Counted from the first letter of the stretch, positions 40,604-49,428 are shown. The stretch: DNA of 64,000 nucleotides from AP-15 sp963747735 (GCA_963747735.1 CAVVGE010000019.1:558001-622000), one strand, 5' to 3'. Program-made: numbers and translations. The notes: generated from the sequence alone by a model not told the origin.

Positions 40604-41650
40604 CTAAAGCGTCCTCGTCGGTGGCGCCGGCGGACCGGCGACCGCCTCGAACCAGCTGAACGCGGCCGGGGACGCGGCTGCGCGCAGGATTTCATTGGAA
40701 TATTCGCAAAACCGGGCATAGCCGCCGTTGCTGCGCCAGCGGCTTGCGAGCACCGGCAGCCGTGCGAAGCGCAGGTTGCCGAGCGCATAGCGGCGTGGAA
40801 AGCCGCGCCGCGACGGCACGACCGAGCCGTCCGCCTCGACGACGAGCGTGCCGACCAGATCGGCGAGATGCGCCGCAGAATGATCCATCGGCGCCGCGCC
40901 GTCGCGCCGCGGATCGGGGTGCGATCGGTCGCCACGGACGAGATCGAGCCCAATCGACATTCGGTCGCCGACGCGCTCGCGCAACCGCAAAAAAGCGAGG
41001 TAGGCGGTGGTGACGGCGGTTTCGCCGCAGCCGAATCCCCGGCCGGCCGGGGCGATTTGCAATAGCCTCGCGCCCTCTTCGAGAGCAAACCGTGTGACCC
41101 AAGGGAGCTCGCCGAGATTGGTGTCGGTCAGGGAGAACACGAAGCCAAACGGGATCCCGGCCGCGCGCAGCGCCGGGAGCCGCGCCGCCATCGCCCGAAA
41201 CGCACCGGCCTTGGCCCGAATGCGGTCATGCGATTGCGGCGCGCCGTATAGCGTGACCGCCATCGCATCGAGCACGCTCGCCAGCCGGTCGAGCCGCCGC
41301 CGGGTCAGCGGCGCCAGGTCTGTCGTCAGCGCAGTGGCGAGGCCGAATTGTTTTGCCAAGGTCAATGCGTCGGCGAGACCTGCGCCGAGCGCCAGCTCGC
41401 CGCCCAGCATGCTGACCGCGTCATAGGATTCGCCGGCGGCATCGGCGATCAACCGGTTGAGCAGGGAGCGGGGCAAGCATTCGACCGCCCGGCGTCTCGG
41501 CGCGGCGGGGTCGAGCGCCAGCGACGGCCCGATTTCGACCACGCGAGCCTGCGGTTTGCTGTGGCGCGCCTCGGCTCGGCCCTCTACCGTCCGGTGCGGC
41601 GGCAAACGCCGATCCGGCGGTGCAGGGAGGCGATGGGCGCGTTCCGACAT
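40604..41650 (-). CDS. Radical-SAM-fold protein lacking the CxxxCxxC cluster motif
   Basis: A 348-residue protein whose body follows radical SAM enzymes. EIGPSLALDPAAP stands where family members have the [4Fe-4S] cysteine motif (no Cys here). Then come YDAVSMLGGELALGAGLADALTLAKQFGLATALTTDLAPLTRRRLDRLASVLDAMAVTLYGAPQSHDRIRAKAGAF and AAGIPFGFVFSLTDTNLGELPWVTRF, including the conserved GGE motif (83-85). The three cluster cysteines are absent, so radical chemistry is not expected; it could be a pseudo-enzyme or partner of another radical SAM protein. The start ATG 41650 gives a Pro/Arg-rich N-terminus; no alternative contains the missing cysteines. Confidence 0.55.
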   Translation of the reverse strand: MSERAHRLPAPPDRRLPPHRTVEGRAEARHSKPQARVVEIGPSLALDPAAPRRRAVECLPRSLLNRLIADAAGESYDAVSMLGGELALGAGLADALTLAKQFGLATALTTDLAPLTRRRLDRLASVLDAMAVTLYGAPQSHDRIRAKAGAFRAMAARLPALRAAGIPFGFVFSLTDTNLGELPWVTRFALEEGARLLQIAPAGRGFGCGETAVTTAYLAFLRLRERVGDRMSIGLDLVRGDRSHPDPRRDGAAPMDHSAAHLADLVGTLVVEADGSVVPSRRGFPRRYALGNLRFARLPVLASRWRSNGGYARFCEYSNEILRAAASPAAFSWFEAVAGPPAPPTRTL

Positions 41651-41783
41651 CGGCTCGTTCCGGTTGAAGCGGAGACGACGCTACGCGCCGCACGCTGTCG
41701 CCAGTGTGATCGGCTTCACACTCGGAGCGGAAACTTCGACTTGAAATGGCCAGGGTTCCGCAGCTTGGGAGAACAGGGAGACC

Positions 41784-42596
41784 ATGAAATCGGGGCGGCA
41801 AGCGACGATCTCGCCAGGCGAAGTCTATTTGTGCGATACACCGGTGCTGCGCCCGCATGCGGGTGCCCAGCCGGACCTGTTTCTGCGTTGGAACGAAGTT
41901 TCGAGCAGCGCCGAAGCGGTCGATGTGGTCGTCCACCTGCACGGATTTTCGCGGGCCGGCAGCGCGATGCCGCTGTCGGAGAAGGTCGCGGGCGGCGGCA
42001 TCGACCTGTCGCACCGAACCCGGCCGACCCTCGCCCTGGTGCCGCGCGGCAATTGGCTCAGATACACCTGGTACGATTTTCCGGCGCTGTTGGAAGGCGG
42101 CCTCGACCGGCTGATCGATTACGGTCTGCGGCGGTTCGCGGGGGCGGTCGGCTCATCGGCGCCGGCGCTCGACCGCTTGGTCCTGACCGCGCATTCGGGC
42201 GGCGGCATGCCGGCGCTCGACGCGATCGAGGGAGCGACCTGCGCACCCGACGAATTGCATGTTTTTGACGGGCTCTACGGCAGAGATCCGGCGTCGGGCG
42301 ATCCGATGCGCGGGCTGGCGACGATCGACCGCTGGCTCGGCGACCGGCTGGCGCAGGAACCGCAGCGGACAGGCGCCTTGCGCGTCGTCTATATCGAGCG
42401 CCAGACCGGCCCTTTCTCGCGCGCTGTCGGACGGCTCGTCGCCGAGCGGCTGGCCGCGGTCGAGCCGGACCTCGCTCGGCGGCTCGCGGCCCGCTACCGG
42501 GTCGAGCGGTCCGGGGTGCCGCATTCGCAGATCGCCCGCCGCTGCGCCGCCGAGCTGCTCGCCGACCCGGCGGCGGAATTCGACTGGACGGAGTGA
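41784..42596 (+). CDS. Alpha/beta hydrolase-like protein
   Basis: A 270-residue protein with hydrolase-fold hints: VVVHLHGFSRAG (strand and oxyanion HG, about 48-59), a nucleophile elbow RLVLTAHSGGGMPALDAIE (Ser138), and a late histidine in RSGVPHSQIARRC. No signal peptide is visible. Substrate unknown; similar poly-substrate esterases exist. ATG 41784 is preceded by CAGGGAG. The gap 42597-42809 downstream holds no recognised gene. Confidence 0.55.
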   Translation: MKSGRQATISPGEVYLCDTPVLRPHAGAQPDLFLRWNEVSSSAEAVDVVVHLHGFSRAGSAMPLSEKVAGGGIDLSHRTRPTLALVPRGNWLRYTWYDFPALLEGGLDRLIDYGLRRFAGAVGSSAPALDRLVLTAHSGGGMPALDAIEGATCAPDELHVFDGLYGRDPASGDPMRGLATIDRWLGDRLAQEPQRTGALRVVYIERQTGPFSRAVGRLVAERLAAVEPDLARRLAARYRVERSGVPHSQIARRCAAELLADPAAEFDWTE

Positions 42597-42809
42597 TCGC
42601 GCGCCGGCCGCCCGATGGGACCCTCGACCGCAATCGCGGCAACTCCCGAGGCCGGCAAAGTTCTCGGCCGGCGGCCCATTATCAGGGTCCGGCTGCCGCC
42701 CCATATTATCGGCCGAGGCGGGTCGCGAGTTCGCGCGTGACCGGCAGCCGGCTGGAAGCTGTCACGGGCGGCCCCCGACCCCCGAGCAAACGGTTCGGGA
42801 GGAGCGGAC

Positions 42810-43673
42810 ATGACGGCCATCCGAAACCCCCTCGAATGGGGTGTGGGTCAGCTCAAGCAGGCGGCGGATGCGGTCGAATCGGCGGGCCGCGCGGGGCGCC
42901 TCGGACGGGAGCATCTGCAGGCGCCGCTGGTGGTCGCCCGGATCGGCATCGCCGATCTGAAGGAGGCGCTGGCCCGCGGCCTCGACGATTTTGCCGCGTG
43001 CCGGACCGATGTCGCGCTGCTGTGCGTCGTCTACCCGATCCTGGGCCTGATCCTGTCGCGATTGGCATTCGGCTATCGTTTGCTGCCGCTGTTGTTTCCG
43101 CTCGCCTCCGGTTTCGCCCTGGTCGGACCGTTTGCGGCGACCGGCCTCTATGAAATGAGCCGGCGGCGCGAGCGGGGGGCCGAGATCGGCTGGGCCGATG
43201 CGTTCGGCATCGTGCGCGCGCCGGCGTTTGCGGCGATCATCGCGCTGGGCCTGGTGCTGCTGGCGGTCTTCCTCGCCTGGCTCGCCACCGCCGAGGCGAT
43301 TTACGTCGCGACCTTGGGCCCGGTGCCGCCGGCCGCGCTCGCCGCCTTCGTGCGCGACGTCTTCACCACCGGGGCCGGCTGGACCTTGATCGGCGCCGGC
43401 ATCGGCGTCGGCTTTCTGTTCGCCGTGCTGGTGCTGGCGATCGGTGTCGTCTCGTTTCCGCTGCTGCTCGACCGCAACCCCGGGCTCGGCGCGGCCGTGG
43501 CGGCCTCGATCCGCGCGGTCCTCGCCAACCCCGGCCCGATGGCGGTTTGGGGACTGATCGTCGCCGCCGCGCTGGTGCTCGGGTCGATCCCGCTGTTTCT
43601 CGGCCTGATCGTCATCATGCCGGTGCTCGGCCATGCCACCTGGCACCTCTACCGGCGGGTGCTGCCGGACTGA
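42810..43673 (+). CDS. DUF2189 family inner-membrane protein
   Basis: A 287-residue polytopic membrane protein with about six hydrophobic segments. DLKEALARGLDDFAACRTDVALLCVVYPILGLILS, LLPLLFPLASGFALVGPFAATGLYEMSRRRERG and SFPLLLDRNPGLGAAVAASIRAVLANPG are landmarks of DUF2189. Function unknown. ATG 42810 follows GGGAGGAG. No tight neighbours. Confidence 0.8.
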   Translation: MTAIRNPLEWGVGQLKQAADAVESAGRAGRLGREHLQAPLVVARIGIADLKEALARGLDDFAACRTDVALLCVVYPILGLILSRLAFGYRLLPLLFPLASGFALVGPFAATGLYEMSRRRERGAEIGWADAFGIVRAPAFAAIIALGLVLLAVFLAWLATAEAIYVATLGPVPPAALAAFVRDVFTTGAGWTLIGAGIGVGFLFAVLVLAIGVVSFPLLLDRNPGLGAAVAASIRAVLANPGPMAVWGLIVAAALVLGSIPLFLGLIVIMPVLGHATWHLYRRVLPD

Positions 43674-43733
43674 GCCATCCGCGGCCCTGATGTGCTAGAA
43701 CCGCGCGGTTCAGCTCGAGGGCGAGCCGCGCGG

Positions 43734-44747
43734 ATGGTCAGAACCGCCCGAATTGCAGTGCCGCCGACAGCCGGCGTGCGGGCGCATGCCGGCGATCGCG
43801 ATGTATCGCCGGCAATTCGGCTGAGCGCGGTCATCGTCGCGGCCACCACCGACGAGCCGCGGGTGCTGACGCTCCGCACCGGCCGTGACCCGATCGAGGC
43901 CCTTCCCTCGGGGCCGCTCGAAGCCGAGCACCGTACCCTCGAAGTCGGCTTGCGCGCCTGGGTCGAGCGCCAGACGAGCGAAAAGCTCGGCTATGTCGAG
44001 CAGCTCTACACGTTTGGCGACCGCGACCGGGTCGAAACCGCGGATGCGCAGCCGGTCCGCGCGCTGACCGTCGCCTATCTGGCGCTGGTGCGCGAGGCGC
44101 GGCCGGCCGGCGACGCCGAAGCGCTGTGGCGGAGCTGGTACCGCTACTTCCCGTGGGAAGACTGGCGCGCCGGCAAGCCGGCGGCGCTGGCACCGCTCGA
44201 GGAGCGCCTCGACCGCTGGGCCGCCGAAGCCGAAACCGAAGCCGAGCGGCGGCTGCGCCAAGAGCGGCTGGGCCTCGCGTTCGCCGCTTCCTGGAACGAG
44301 GAGCTGGTGCTCGACCGCTACGAGCTTCTCTACCATGCCGGGCTGATCCCCGAGCCGTGGCGCGATCTCGGGCGGCCCGCGCCGCCGCAGGACCGGCCGG
44401 TGTTCGGGGCGGCGATGGCCGCCGACCATCGCCGCATCCTCGCCACCGCGATCGGCCGGCTGCGCGGCAAGATCAAATACCGCCCGGTCGTGTTCGAGCT
44501 GATGCCGCCCGCCTTCACCCTGCTGCGATTGCAGCGCACGGTCGAGGCGTTGTCGGGGGTGCGTTTGCACAAGCAGAATTTCCGCCGGCTCGTCGAGCAT
44601 CAGGGCCTGGTCGAGGAGACCGGCGGGATCAGCGCCGAAACCGGCGGCCGGCCGGCGCGGCTGGTGCGGTTCCGCCGCGCCGTCGTGCTCGAACGCCCGG
44701 CCCCCGGTCTGCGGCTGCGCTCGGCACGGCGTATGACAATCTCTTGA
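43734..44747 (+). CDS. nadQ: NadQ-like transcriptional regulator (Nudix fold plus winged helix)
   Basis: A 337-residue protein of the NrtR/NadQ type. The N-terminal two thirds follow a Nudix-hydrolase fold (IRLSAVIVAATTDEPRVLTLR, QLYTFGDRDRVE) without an intact REx2EExGU box, so it probably senses rather than hydrolyses a nucleotide. Residues about 245-320 are a winged-helix domain (FELMPPAFTLLRLQRTVEALSGVRLHKQNFRRLVEH). In Alphaproteobacteria NadQ proteins repress NAD synthesis genes. Here it is directly upstream of nadA-nadC, with palindromic sites between. The start ATG 43734 is uncertain; similarity to the family begins near residue 30. Confidence 0.75.
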   Translation: MVRTARIAVPPTAGVRAHAGDRDVSPAIRLSAVIVAATTDEPRVLTLRTGRDPIEALPSGPLEAEHRTLEVGLRAWVERQTSEKLGYVEQLYTFGDRDRVETADAQPVRALTVAYLALVREARPAGDAEALWRSWYRYFPWEDWRAGKPAALAPLEERLDRWAAEAETEAERRLRQERLGLAFAASWNEELVLDRYELLYHAGLIPEPWRDLGRPAPPQDRPVFGAAMAADHRRILATAIGRLRGKIKYRPVVFELMPPAFTLLRLQRTVEALSGVRLHKQNFRRLVEHQGLVEETGGISAETGGRPARLVRFRRAVVLERPAPGLRLRSARRMTIS

Positions 44748-44757
44748 CACCCTGCTC

Positions 44758-44785
44758 TTGACAGCCGGTTTCGCGTCCTTATACT
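44758..44785 (+). promoter_or_regulatory. Promoter of nadA-nadC
   Basis: TTGACA (44758-44763), 16 bases, then TATACT (44780-44785): a near-consensus sigma70 promoter starting near 44792. A second TTGACA 14 bases upstream overlaps the stop codon of nadQ. The -10 lies inside the first operator. Confidence 0.7.
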
Positions 44786-44799
44786 CACATACAGCATAA
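44779..44799 (+). promoter_or_regulatory. Candidate NadQ operator 1
   Basis: A 21-base dyad with arms TTATACTCA and ACAGCATAA around a three-base centre. The outer four bases of each arm are perfectly complementary and the whole overlaps the nadA -10 and start site, as expected for a repressor. Confidence 0.55.
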
Positions 44800-44805
44800 C
44801 CGGAG

Positions 44806-44828
44806 GCCGGGCGTTTTGCCCGGCTTTT
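44806..44828 (+). terminator. Intrinsic terminator-like hairpin in the nadA leader
   Basis: GCCGGGC (44806-44812) pairs perfectly with GCCCGGC (44818-44824) over a five-base loop, followed by TTTT. It could end the nadQ transcript, or act as an attenuator for nadA because it lies between the nadA promoter and gene. Confidence 0.55.
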
Positions 44829-44839
44829 CCAGAACGCCT

Positions 44840-44860
44840 AAATGCTCAATCTGAGTATAA
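44840..44860 (+). promoter_or_regulatory. Candidate NadQ operator 2
   Basis: A 21-base dyad, ATGCTCA-ATC-TGAGTAT with flanking AA on each side. The right arm TGAGTATAA is the exact complement of the left arm of operator 1, and the 2+7+3+7+2 architecture is identical. It ends just before the SD of nadA. Confidence 0.6.
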
Positions 44861-44870
44861 GGAGAAGCCC

Positions 44871-45869
44871 GTGCTCGACACCACCTCGCCGTCGCCGGCC
44901 CCCGGCTTTCCATTGCCCGAGCTCTACCGCCGCGTCGAGCGTCATATCCCGCCGGTCGAATGGCCAGCCTTGGCCTCCGACATCGACGCGATCCTGAAAT
45001 TGAAGCGCGAACGCAACGCCGTCGTGCTCGCGCACAACTACCAGACGCCGGACATCTTCCACACGGTCGCCGACATCGTCGGCGACAGCCTGGCGCTCGC
45101 CCGCGAGGCGGCGCGCACCGATGCCGATGTGATCGTGCTTGCCGGCGTCCATTTCATGGCCGAGACGGCAAAGCTCTTGAACCCGGGAAAGACCGTGCTG
45201 ATCCCGGATCTCGAAGCCGGATGCTCGCTCGCCGCCTCGATCACCGCCGCCGACATCCGCTTGATGCGCGAGCGGCATCCGGGGGTGCCGATCGTGACCT
45301 ATGTCAACACCTCGGCCGCGGTCAAAGCCGAATCCGACATCTGCTGCACCTCGGGCAACGCCAAGAAGATCATCGAGGCGTTGGCCGTGCCGCGCGTCAT
45401 CATGCTCCCCGACGAATATCTGGCGCAAAACACCGCCGCCCAGACAAAGGTCGAAATCATCGCCTGGAAGGGCCATTGCGAGGTCCACGAGCGGTTCACT
45501 CCTGCCGACATCCGCGAGCTGCGGCAGAGCCATCCCGGCATCACCGTGCTCGCCCATCCCGAATGCCCGCCCGAAGTCATCGCCGAATGCGACTTTGCCG
45601 GATCGACCGCGGCGATGGCCGATTATGTCGGCCGCGAGCGGCCGGGCCGCGTCGTGCTGCTGACCGAGTGCTCGATGAGCGACAATGTCGCCTTGCAATA
45701 TCCCGACCTCGATTTTATCCGCCCGTGCAACCTCTGCCCGCATATGAAGCGGATCACCTTGCCGAAAATCCGCCGTGCGCTCGAAACCATGACCTATGAG
45801 GTGACCGTCGATCCGGCGATCGCCGGGCCGGCGCGCCGCACCGTCGAGCGCATGCTCGAAATCGGCTGA
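44871..45869 (+). CDS. nadA: Quinolinate synthase
   Basis: A 332-residue NadA. LKRERNAVVLAHNYQTPDIFHTVADIVGDSLALAREA is the first domain signature. The three [4Fe-4S] cysteines are in EAGCSLAASITA, ICCTSGNAKK and RPCNLCPHMKR. It condenses iminoaspartate and dihydroxyacetone phosphate to quinolinate. The GTG start at 44871 has AAGGAG at good spacing. nadC follows after nine bases; no nadB lies between. Confidence 0.93.
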   Translation: MLDTTSPSPAPGFPLPELYRRVERHIPPVEWPALASDIDAILKLKRERNAVVLAHNYQTPDIFHTVADIVGDSLALAREAARTDADVIVLAGVHFMAETAKLLNPGKTVLIPDLEAGCSLAASITAADIRLMRERHPGVPIVTYVNTSAAVKAESDICCTSGNAKKIIEALAVPRVIMLPDEYLAQNTAAQTKVEIIAWKGHCEVHERFTPADIRELRQSHPGITVLAHPECPPEVIAECDFAGSTAAMADYVGRERPGRVVLLTECSMSDNVALQYPDLDFIRPCNLCPHMKRITLPKIRRALETMTYEVTVDPAIAGPARRTVERMLEIG

Positions 45870-45878
45870 GGTGCGGCG

Positions 45879-46718
45879 ATGACCTTGCGGCTCTTGGTCG
45901 AGCCGATCGTTCGCGCGGCCTTGCTCGAAGACCTCGGCCGCGCCGGCGACATCACAACGGATGCGATCGTGCCGGCGGACGCTACGGTCGAGGCGGTGAT
46001 CGCGGCGCGCCAGCCGGGGGTCGTCGCCGGGCTCGACGCGGCATTGCTGGCGTTTGAATTGCTCGACCCGGAGCTCCACATCGAGCGGCTGCGCGATGAC
46101 GGCGCCCGTGTCGTGCGCGGCGACAAGGTCGCCCGGATCGCCGGGCGGGCGCGCCCGGTGCTCGCCGCCGAGCGCACCGCGCTCAATTTGTTGTGCCGGA
46201 TGTCGGGGGTGGCGACAGCAACGCGCGTTCTCGCCGACGCGATCGAGGGCCACAAAGCCAAAATCGTATGCACCCGCAAGACGACGCCGGGGCTGCGCAT
46301 CCTCGAAAAAGAAGCGGTGCGGCTCGGCGGCGGCGCCAACCACCGTTTCGGCCTCGACGACGCGATGCTGATCAAGGACAACCACTTGGCGCTCGCCGGC
46401 GGGGTAAGGCCGGCATTGGAGCGGGCGCGGCGGCAAGCCGGTCACCTGGTCAAGATCGAGCTCGAAGTCGATACGCTAGACCAGCTCGCCGAAGCGCTCG
46501 AAACCGGGATCGACGCCGTGCTGCTCGACAACATGGACCCGCCGACCCTGCGCCGCGCGGTCGCGATGGTCGCCGGCCGTGCGGTGACCGAAGCCTCGGG
46601 CCGGATCAGCCCGGACACCGTCGCCGCCGTCGCCGCCACCGGCGTCGATCTGATCTCGTCAGGTTGGATCACCCACAGCGCCCCGATCCTCGACCTCGGC
46701 CTCGACGTCGCGGATTAG
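45879..46718 (+). CDS. nadC: Nicotinate-nucleotide pyrophosphorylase (carboxylating)
   Basis: A 279-residue NadC (quinolinate phosphoribosyltransferase). LLEDLGRAGDITTDAIVP is the N-terminal landmark, LNLLCRMSGVATATR and CTRKTTPGLRILEKEAVRLGGGANHRFGLDDAMLIKDNH carry the active-site Arg/Lys/His residues, and SSGWITHSAPILDLGLDV ends the chain. It turns quinolinate and PRPP into nicotinate mononucleotide. It is co-transcribed with nadA. The stop overlaps the convergent BrkB stop by four bases. Confidence 0.93.
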   Translation: MTLRLLVEPIVRAALLEDLGRAGDITTDAIVPADATVEAVIAARQPGVVAGLDAALLAFELLDPELHIERLRDDGARVVRGDKVARIAGRARPVLAAERTALNLLCRMSGVATATRVLADAIEGHKAKIVCTRKTTPGLRILEKEAVRLGGGANHRFGLDDAMLIKDNHLALAGGVRPALERARRQAGHLVKIELEVDTLDQLAEALETGIDAVLLDNMDPPTLRRAVAMVAGRAVTEASGRISPDTVAAVAATGVDLISSGWITHSAPILDLGLDVAD

Positions 46719-47599
46719 GCATCGACTTTCGGCCGTTGCGGCGGGCGGCTCTTCGGGCGAATTGCGTGCTCGATCGCGGCGTTGAGCTTGGCGCCGAGCA
46801 ATACGACGATGATCGAAATCCACATCCAGGTCATAAAGCCGACGATCGCGCCGAGCGACCCGTAGGTCTTGTTGAAGCTGCCGAAATTCGCCGCGTACCA
46901 CGAGAACAAGGCCGAGGCGATGAGCCAAAGGACGGCGGCGAAAGCACCGCCCCAGCTGATCCATTGCCAGCGCGGCGTGTCCCGGCTCGGACCGAACCGG
47001 TAGACGAAGGTCAGCGCCACCGCGACCAGCACCAGCAGCACCGGCCACCGGGCGATGGTGAGCACCACCCCGAGCGCGTGCTTCTGCGGCAGGTAATCGA
47101 GGGCGACCGGGAGCGCGATCACGCAGACGAGCGCGACCAAGAGAAAGCCGAGCGTGGCGAGAGTGAACAGCAGCGATTGGGCGTAGAGCGTCACGACGCC
47201 GCGCTTTTCTTTTTCCTCGTAGACTTCGTTGAGCGCGTCGAACAAGGCCCGGATGCCCGAGCTGGCGCTCCACAGCGCAATGACGAGGCCGATGACAAAG
47301 CTGGTGCCGAGCGTCGTGGCACCCTGCGCCGAAAGCCGGGTCAATTGCCCGCGGACCACCTCGATGGCGCCGCCGGGCGCGACACCCGCGGCGGCGTCGA
47401 GCTCGCGAGCGATCGCATGCGGGTCAAGAAACAACCCGTAAATCGACACCAGCGCTGCGATCCCCGGAAACAGCGCGAGCAGCGCGTAATAGGTGACGCC
47501 CGCCGCATTCGCCATGATGCGGTCGTCGGAAAAACCGTTCCAGACGCGCAGCAGAATGCTTTTCCAACGGCCGCGCCGGGCCTCGACCGCGCCCGACAA
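46715..47599 (-). CDS. YihY/BrkB family membrane protein
   Basis: About 294 residues with six hydrophobic helices. SDDRIMANAAGVTYYALLALFPGIAALVSIYGLF, GTSFVIGLVIALWSASSGIRALFDALNEVYEEKEKRG and YGSLGAIVGFMTWMWISIIVVLLGAKLNAAIEH are family hallmarks. Once called ribonuclease BN, the family is now treated as a membrane protein of unsettled function. The start is uncertain: TTG 47599 right after the upstream stop was chosen; the frame is open further upstream (ATG 47707) but that overlaps the DUF3618 gene heavily. Confidence 0.85.
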   Translation of the reverse strand: MSGAVEARRGRWKSILLRVWNGFSDDRIMANAAGVTYYALLALFPGIAALVSIYGLFLDPHAIARELDAAAGVAPGGAIEVVRGQLTRLSAQGATTLGTSFVIGLVIALWSASSGIRALFDALNEVYEEKEKRGVVTLYAQSLLFTLATLGFLLVALVCVIALPVALDYLPQKHALGVVLTIARWPVLLVLVAVALTFVYRFGPSRDTPRWQWISWGGAFAAVLWLIASALFSWYAANFGSFNKTYGSLGAIVGFMTWMWISIIVVLLGAKLNAAIEHAIRPKSRPPQRPKVDA

Positions 47600-47600
47600 A

Positions 47601-48062
47601 TCAGCCAGGCTCTCGCACCGGTTCCGTTGCGCGGAGATTGCGCCAATCAGCTTCGCCGACCAGCTCGTCCTCGCCAACCAATTCGTCCTCGGGGGCGAGC
47701 GCCTCATGGTCGGACGCAAACCCGGGCATATCCGCCAAGCCGTCGTCGGGAAGTGCCGCCGCCGCCTCGCTCAACGCCTCGTCCTCCGCTGCCGCGTCTC
47801 GGGATGCGCGGGTGGAGCGGGCGGTGGCGACCGCGAGCCAGGCGATGCCGGCCGCGATCAACACCAGCGGCAGCGGGTTGTCGCGGATTTCACGGCCGAG
47901 ATTGCGCAGGAACGTAGCGGGCGGCCCTTGCGTCGTATATTCGATCGCCTGATCGATGATCTGCGCGGGTGATACGCGCCGGCGCAGCTCGTCCAATAGT
48001 GCCGCCATCCGCGCTCGTGTCCGGTCGGCTTCGGCTTCGAGCTCTTCGGGTCGGAGCGGCAT
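47601..48062 (-). CDS. DUF3618 family membrane protein
   Basis: A 153-residue protein: MPLRPEELEAEADRTRARMAALLDELRRRVSPAQIIDQAIEY is the DUF3618 N-terminal amphipathic region, LPLVLIAAGIAWLAVATARST is a single transmembrane helix, and the tail is acidic with EDELVGEDELVGE. Function unknown; often beside phage-holin-like and BrkB genes. ATG 48062 has GGAGGTG. It is tightly coupled to the BrkB gene downstream. Confidence 0.82.
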   Translation of the reverse strand: MPLRPEELEAEADRTRARMAALLDELRRRVSPAQIIDQAIEYTTQGPPATFLRNLGREIRDNPLPLVLIAAGIAWLAVATARSTRASRDAAAEDEALSEAAAALPDDGLADMPGFASDHEALAPEDELVGEDELVGEADWRNLRATEPVREPG

Positions 48063-48201
48063 CGTCGCACCTCCGTCGCTGACCGGTTGCGGCATCCCCG
48101 GCCCTCTTTCCGGCACGGATTATACCCTGCACGGCTAACCCGGACGCGATGGTCGAGTTCCGCCGGGGGCGCGGGGAGCGGGCGACCGGGCCGTCGAAAG
48201 G

Positions 48202-49428
48202 CTACGCGCCGGCGAAGACGATCGTGCAAGGGCTGCTGGTCTTGATGACCCGACCGGTCGGCGTCAGCCCCCCGTTTGCCTGGTTGATCCTGAACGGCAC
48301 GATCGTGTCGGTGTTCTGCTCCAGGCTGAAGCCCTCGTCGGCGTTGGCTGCATAGAGGGTTTTCGCTGCCGGATCGAGGCCGAAAAAGCGCGGCGACTTG
48401 GCGTGGGTCAGGACCCACCCCTGCGGCGTCAGGGTCCCGTCGCGCGCATTGACGGCGAAAACTCCGACGCTGTCCTGGCCGCGGTTCGAGGCGTAGACGA
48501 TACGGCCGGAGGGTGCCACGGCGATCTCGGCGCCGTGATTGTCGCCGGTGTAGCTCGACGGGGTGGACGGAATGATCTGGATCGGCTGCAAGCTGCCGCG
48601 CTGGGCATCCCAGCGGTAGGTGACGACGGTCGAGCCGATTTCGTTGACCACATACGCGAGCGGCATTTTCGGATGAAAGGCGATGTGCCGTGGGCCGGAG
48701 CCGGGGCGCGCGGCGACAAAAGGGGGATCGTTCGGCGTCAGCTTGCCGCTCGCCGTGTCGAGGCGAAAGACGTTGATCCGGTCGAACCCCAGATCGGGCA
48801 CCGCGATAAACCGGCCGCTCGGGTCGAAGACCGCCTCGTGCGGGTGCGAGCTCGCCTGACGTTTCCCATCCGGGCCCGGCTCGCCCTTGAGGTTCACCAG
48901 ATCGCTGCGCGGCCCCAAGGTCCCGTCCTGCTCGATCGGCACGACACCGACCGACCCGGCGGTGTAGTTGGCGGTGACGATCCACCGGCCGGTCGGGTCG
49001 ATCGACAGGTGGACCGGGTTCTTGCCGCCGCAGGACTGCTTGTTGAGCGCGGTGATGTGCCCGTTCTCTTTGTCGATTGCATAGGAGCTGACCTCGTCGA
49101 GGTCGGCATGCACCGCATACAAAAAACGCTGCGCCCGGTCGATCGCGAGGAACGACGGGTTCGTGATTTCGAGGAGCTGCTCGTGGGTCCACGCACCCGA
49201 AGCCGGATCGACCCGATAAACGTTGATGCCGCCGCCATGCCCTTTGCGCTGCGTCGTCGTAAAGGCGCCGACATAGGCAATGAGCGCCGTTGCCCGATCG
49301 GCGCGCGGCTGCGCTTCGGCATGCCCTCCTCGCAGGACCGCCGGCCCGGCCACAGCGAGGGCCGCTCCGGCCCTCAGCACGATGCGCCGGTCGATGCGCC
49401 GGTCTGTGGCAGTCGATGTTTTGTCCAT
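48202..49428 (-). CDS. Exported lactonase-family beta-propeller protein (6-phosphogluconolactonase-like)
   Basis: A 408-residue protein. The N-terminus has a possible Tat signal (RRIVLRAGAALAVAGPAVL). The rest is a seven-bladed propeller with repeated blade motifs such as INVYRVDPASGAW, VHLSIDPTGRWIVTANYTAGSVGVVPIEQDGTLG, SHPHEAVFDPSGRFIAVPDLGFDRINVFRLD and GAEIAVAPSGRIVYASNRGQDSVGVFAVN. This is the YbhE/Pgl (lactonase, 7-bladed) family. Export would make sugar-lactone hydrolysis in the pentose pathway unlikely; the true substrate is unknown. ATG 49428 has GGAGGGG. Confidence 0.82.
   Translation of the reverse strand: MDKTSTATDRRIDRRIVLRAGAALAVAGPAVLRGGHAEAQPRADRATALIAYVGAFTTTQRKGHGGGINVYRVDPASGAWTHEQLLEITNPSFLAIDRAQRFLYAVHADLDEVSSYAIDKENGHITALNKQSCGGKNPVHLSIDPTGRWIVTANYTAGSVGVVPIEQDGTLGPRSDLVNLKGEPGPDGKRQASSHPHEAVFDPSGRFIAVPDLGFDRINVFRLDTASGKLTPNDPPFVAARPGSGPRHIAFHPKMPLAYVVNEIGSTVVTYRWDAQRGSLQPIQIIPSTPSSYTGDNHGAEIAVAPSGRIVYASNRGQDSVGVFAVNARDGTLTPQGWVLTHAKSPRFFGLDPAAKTLYAANADEGFSLEQNTDTIVPFRINQANGGLTPTGRVIKTSSPCTIVFAGA

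Noticed and set aside
41421..42014. Minus-strand 197-codon frame
   Set aside because: Antisense to the radical-SAM-like and hydrolase genes' ends and to their gap; no recognisable domain.
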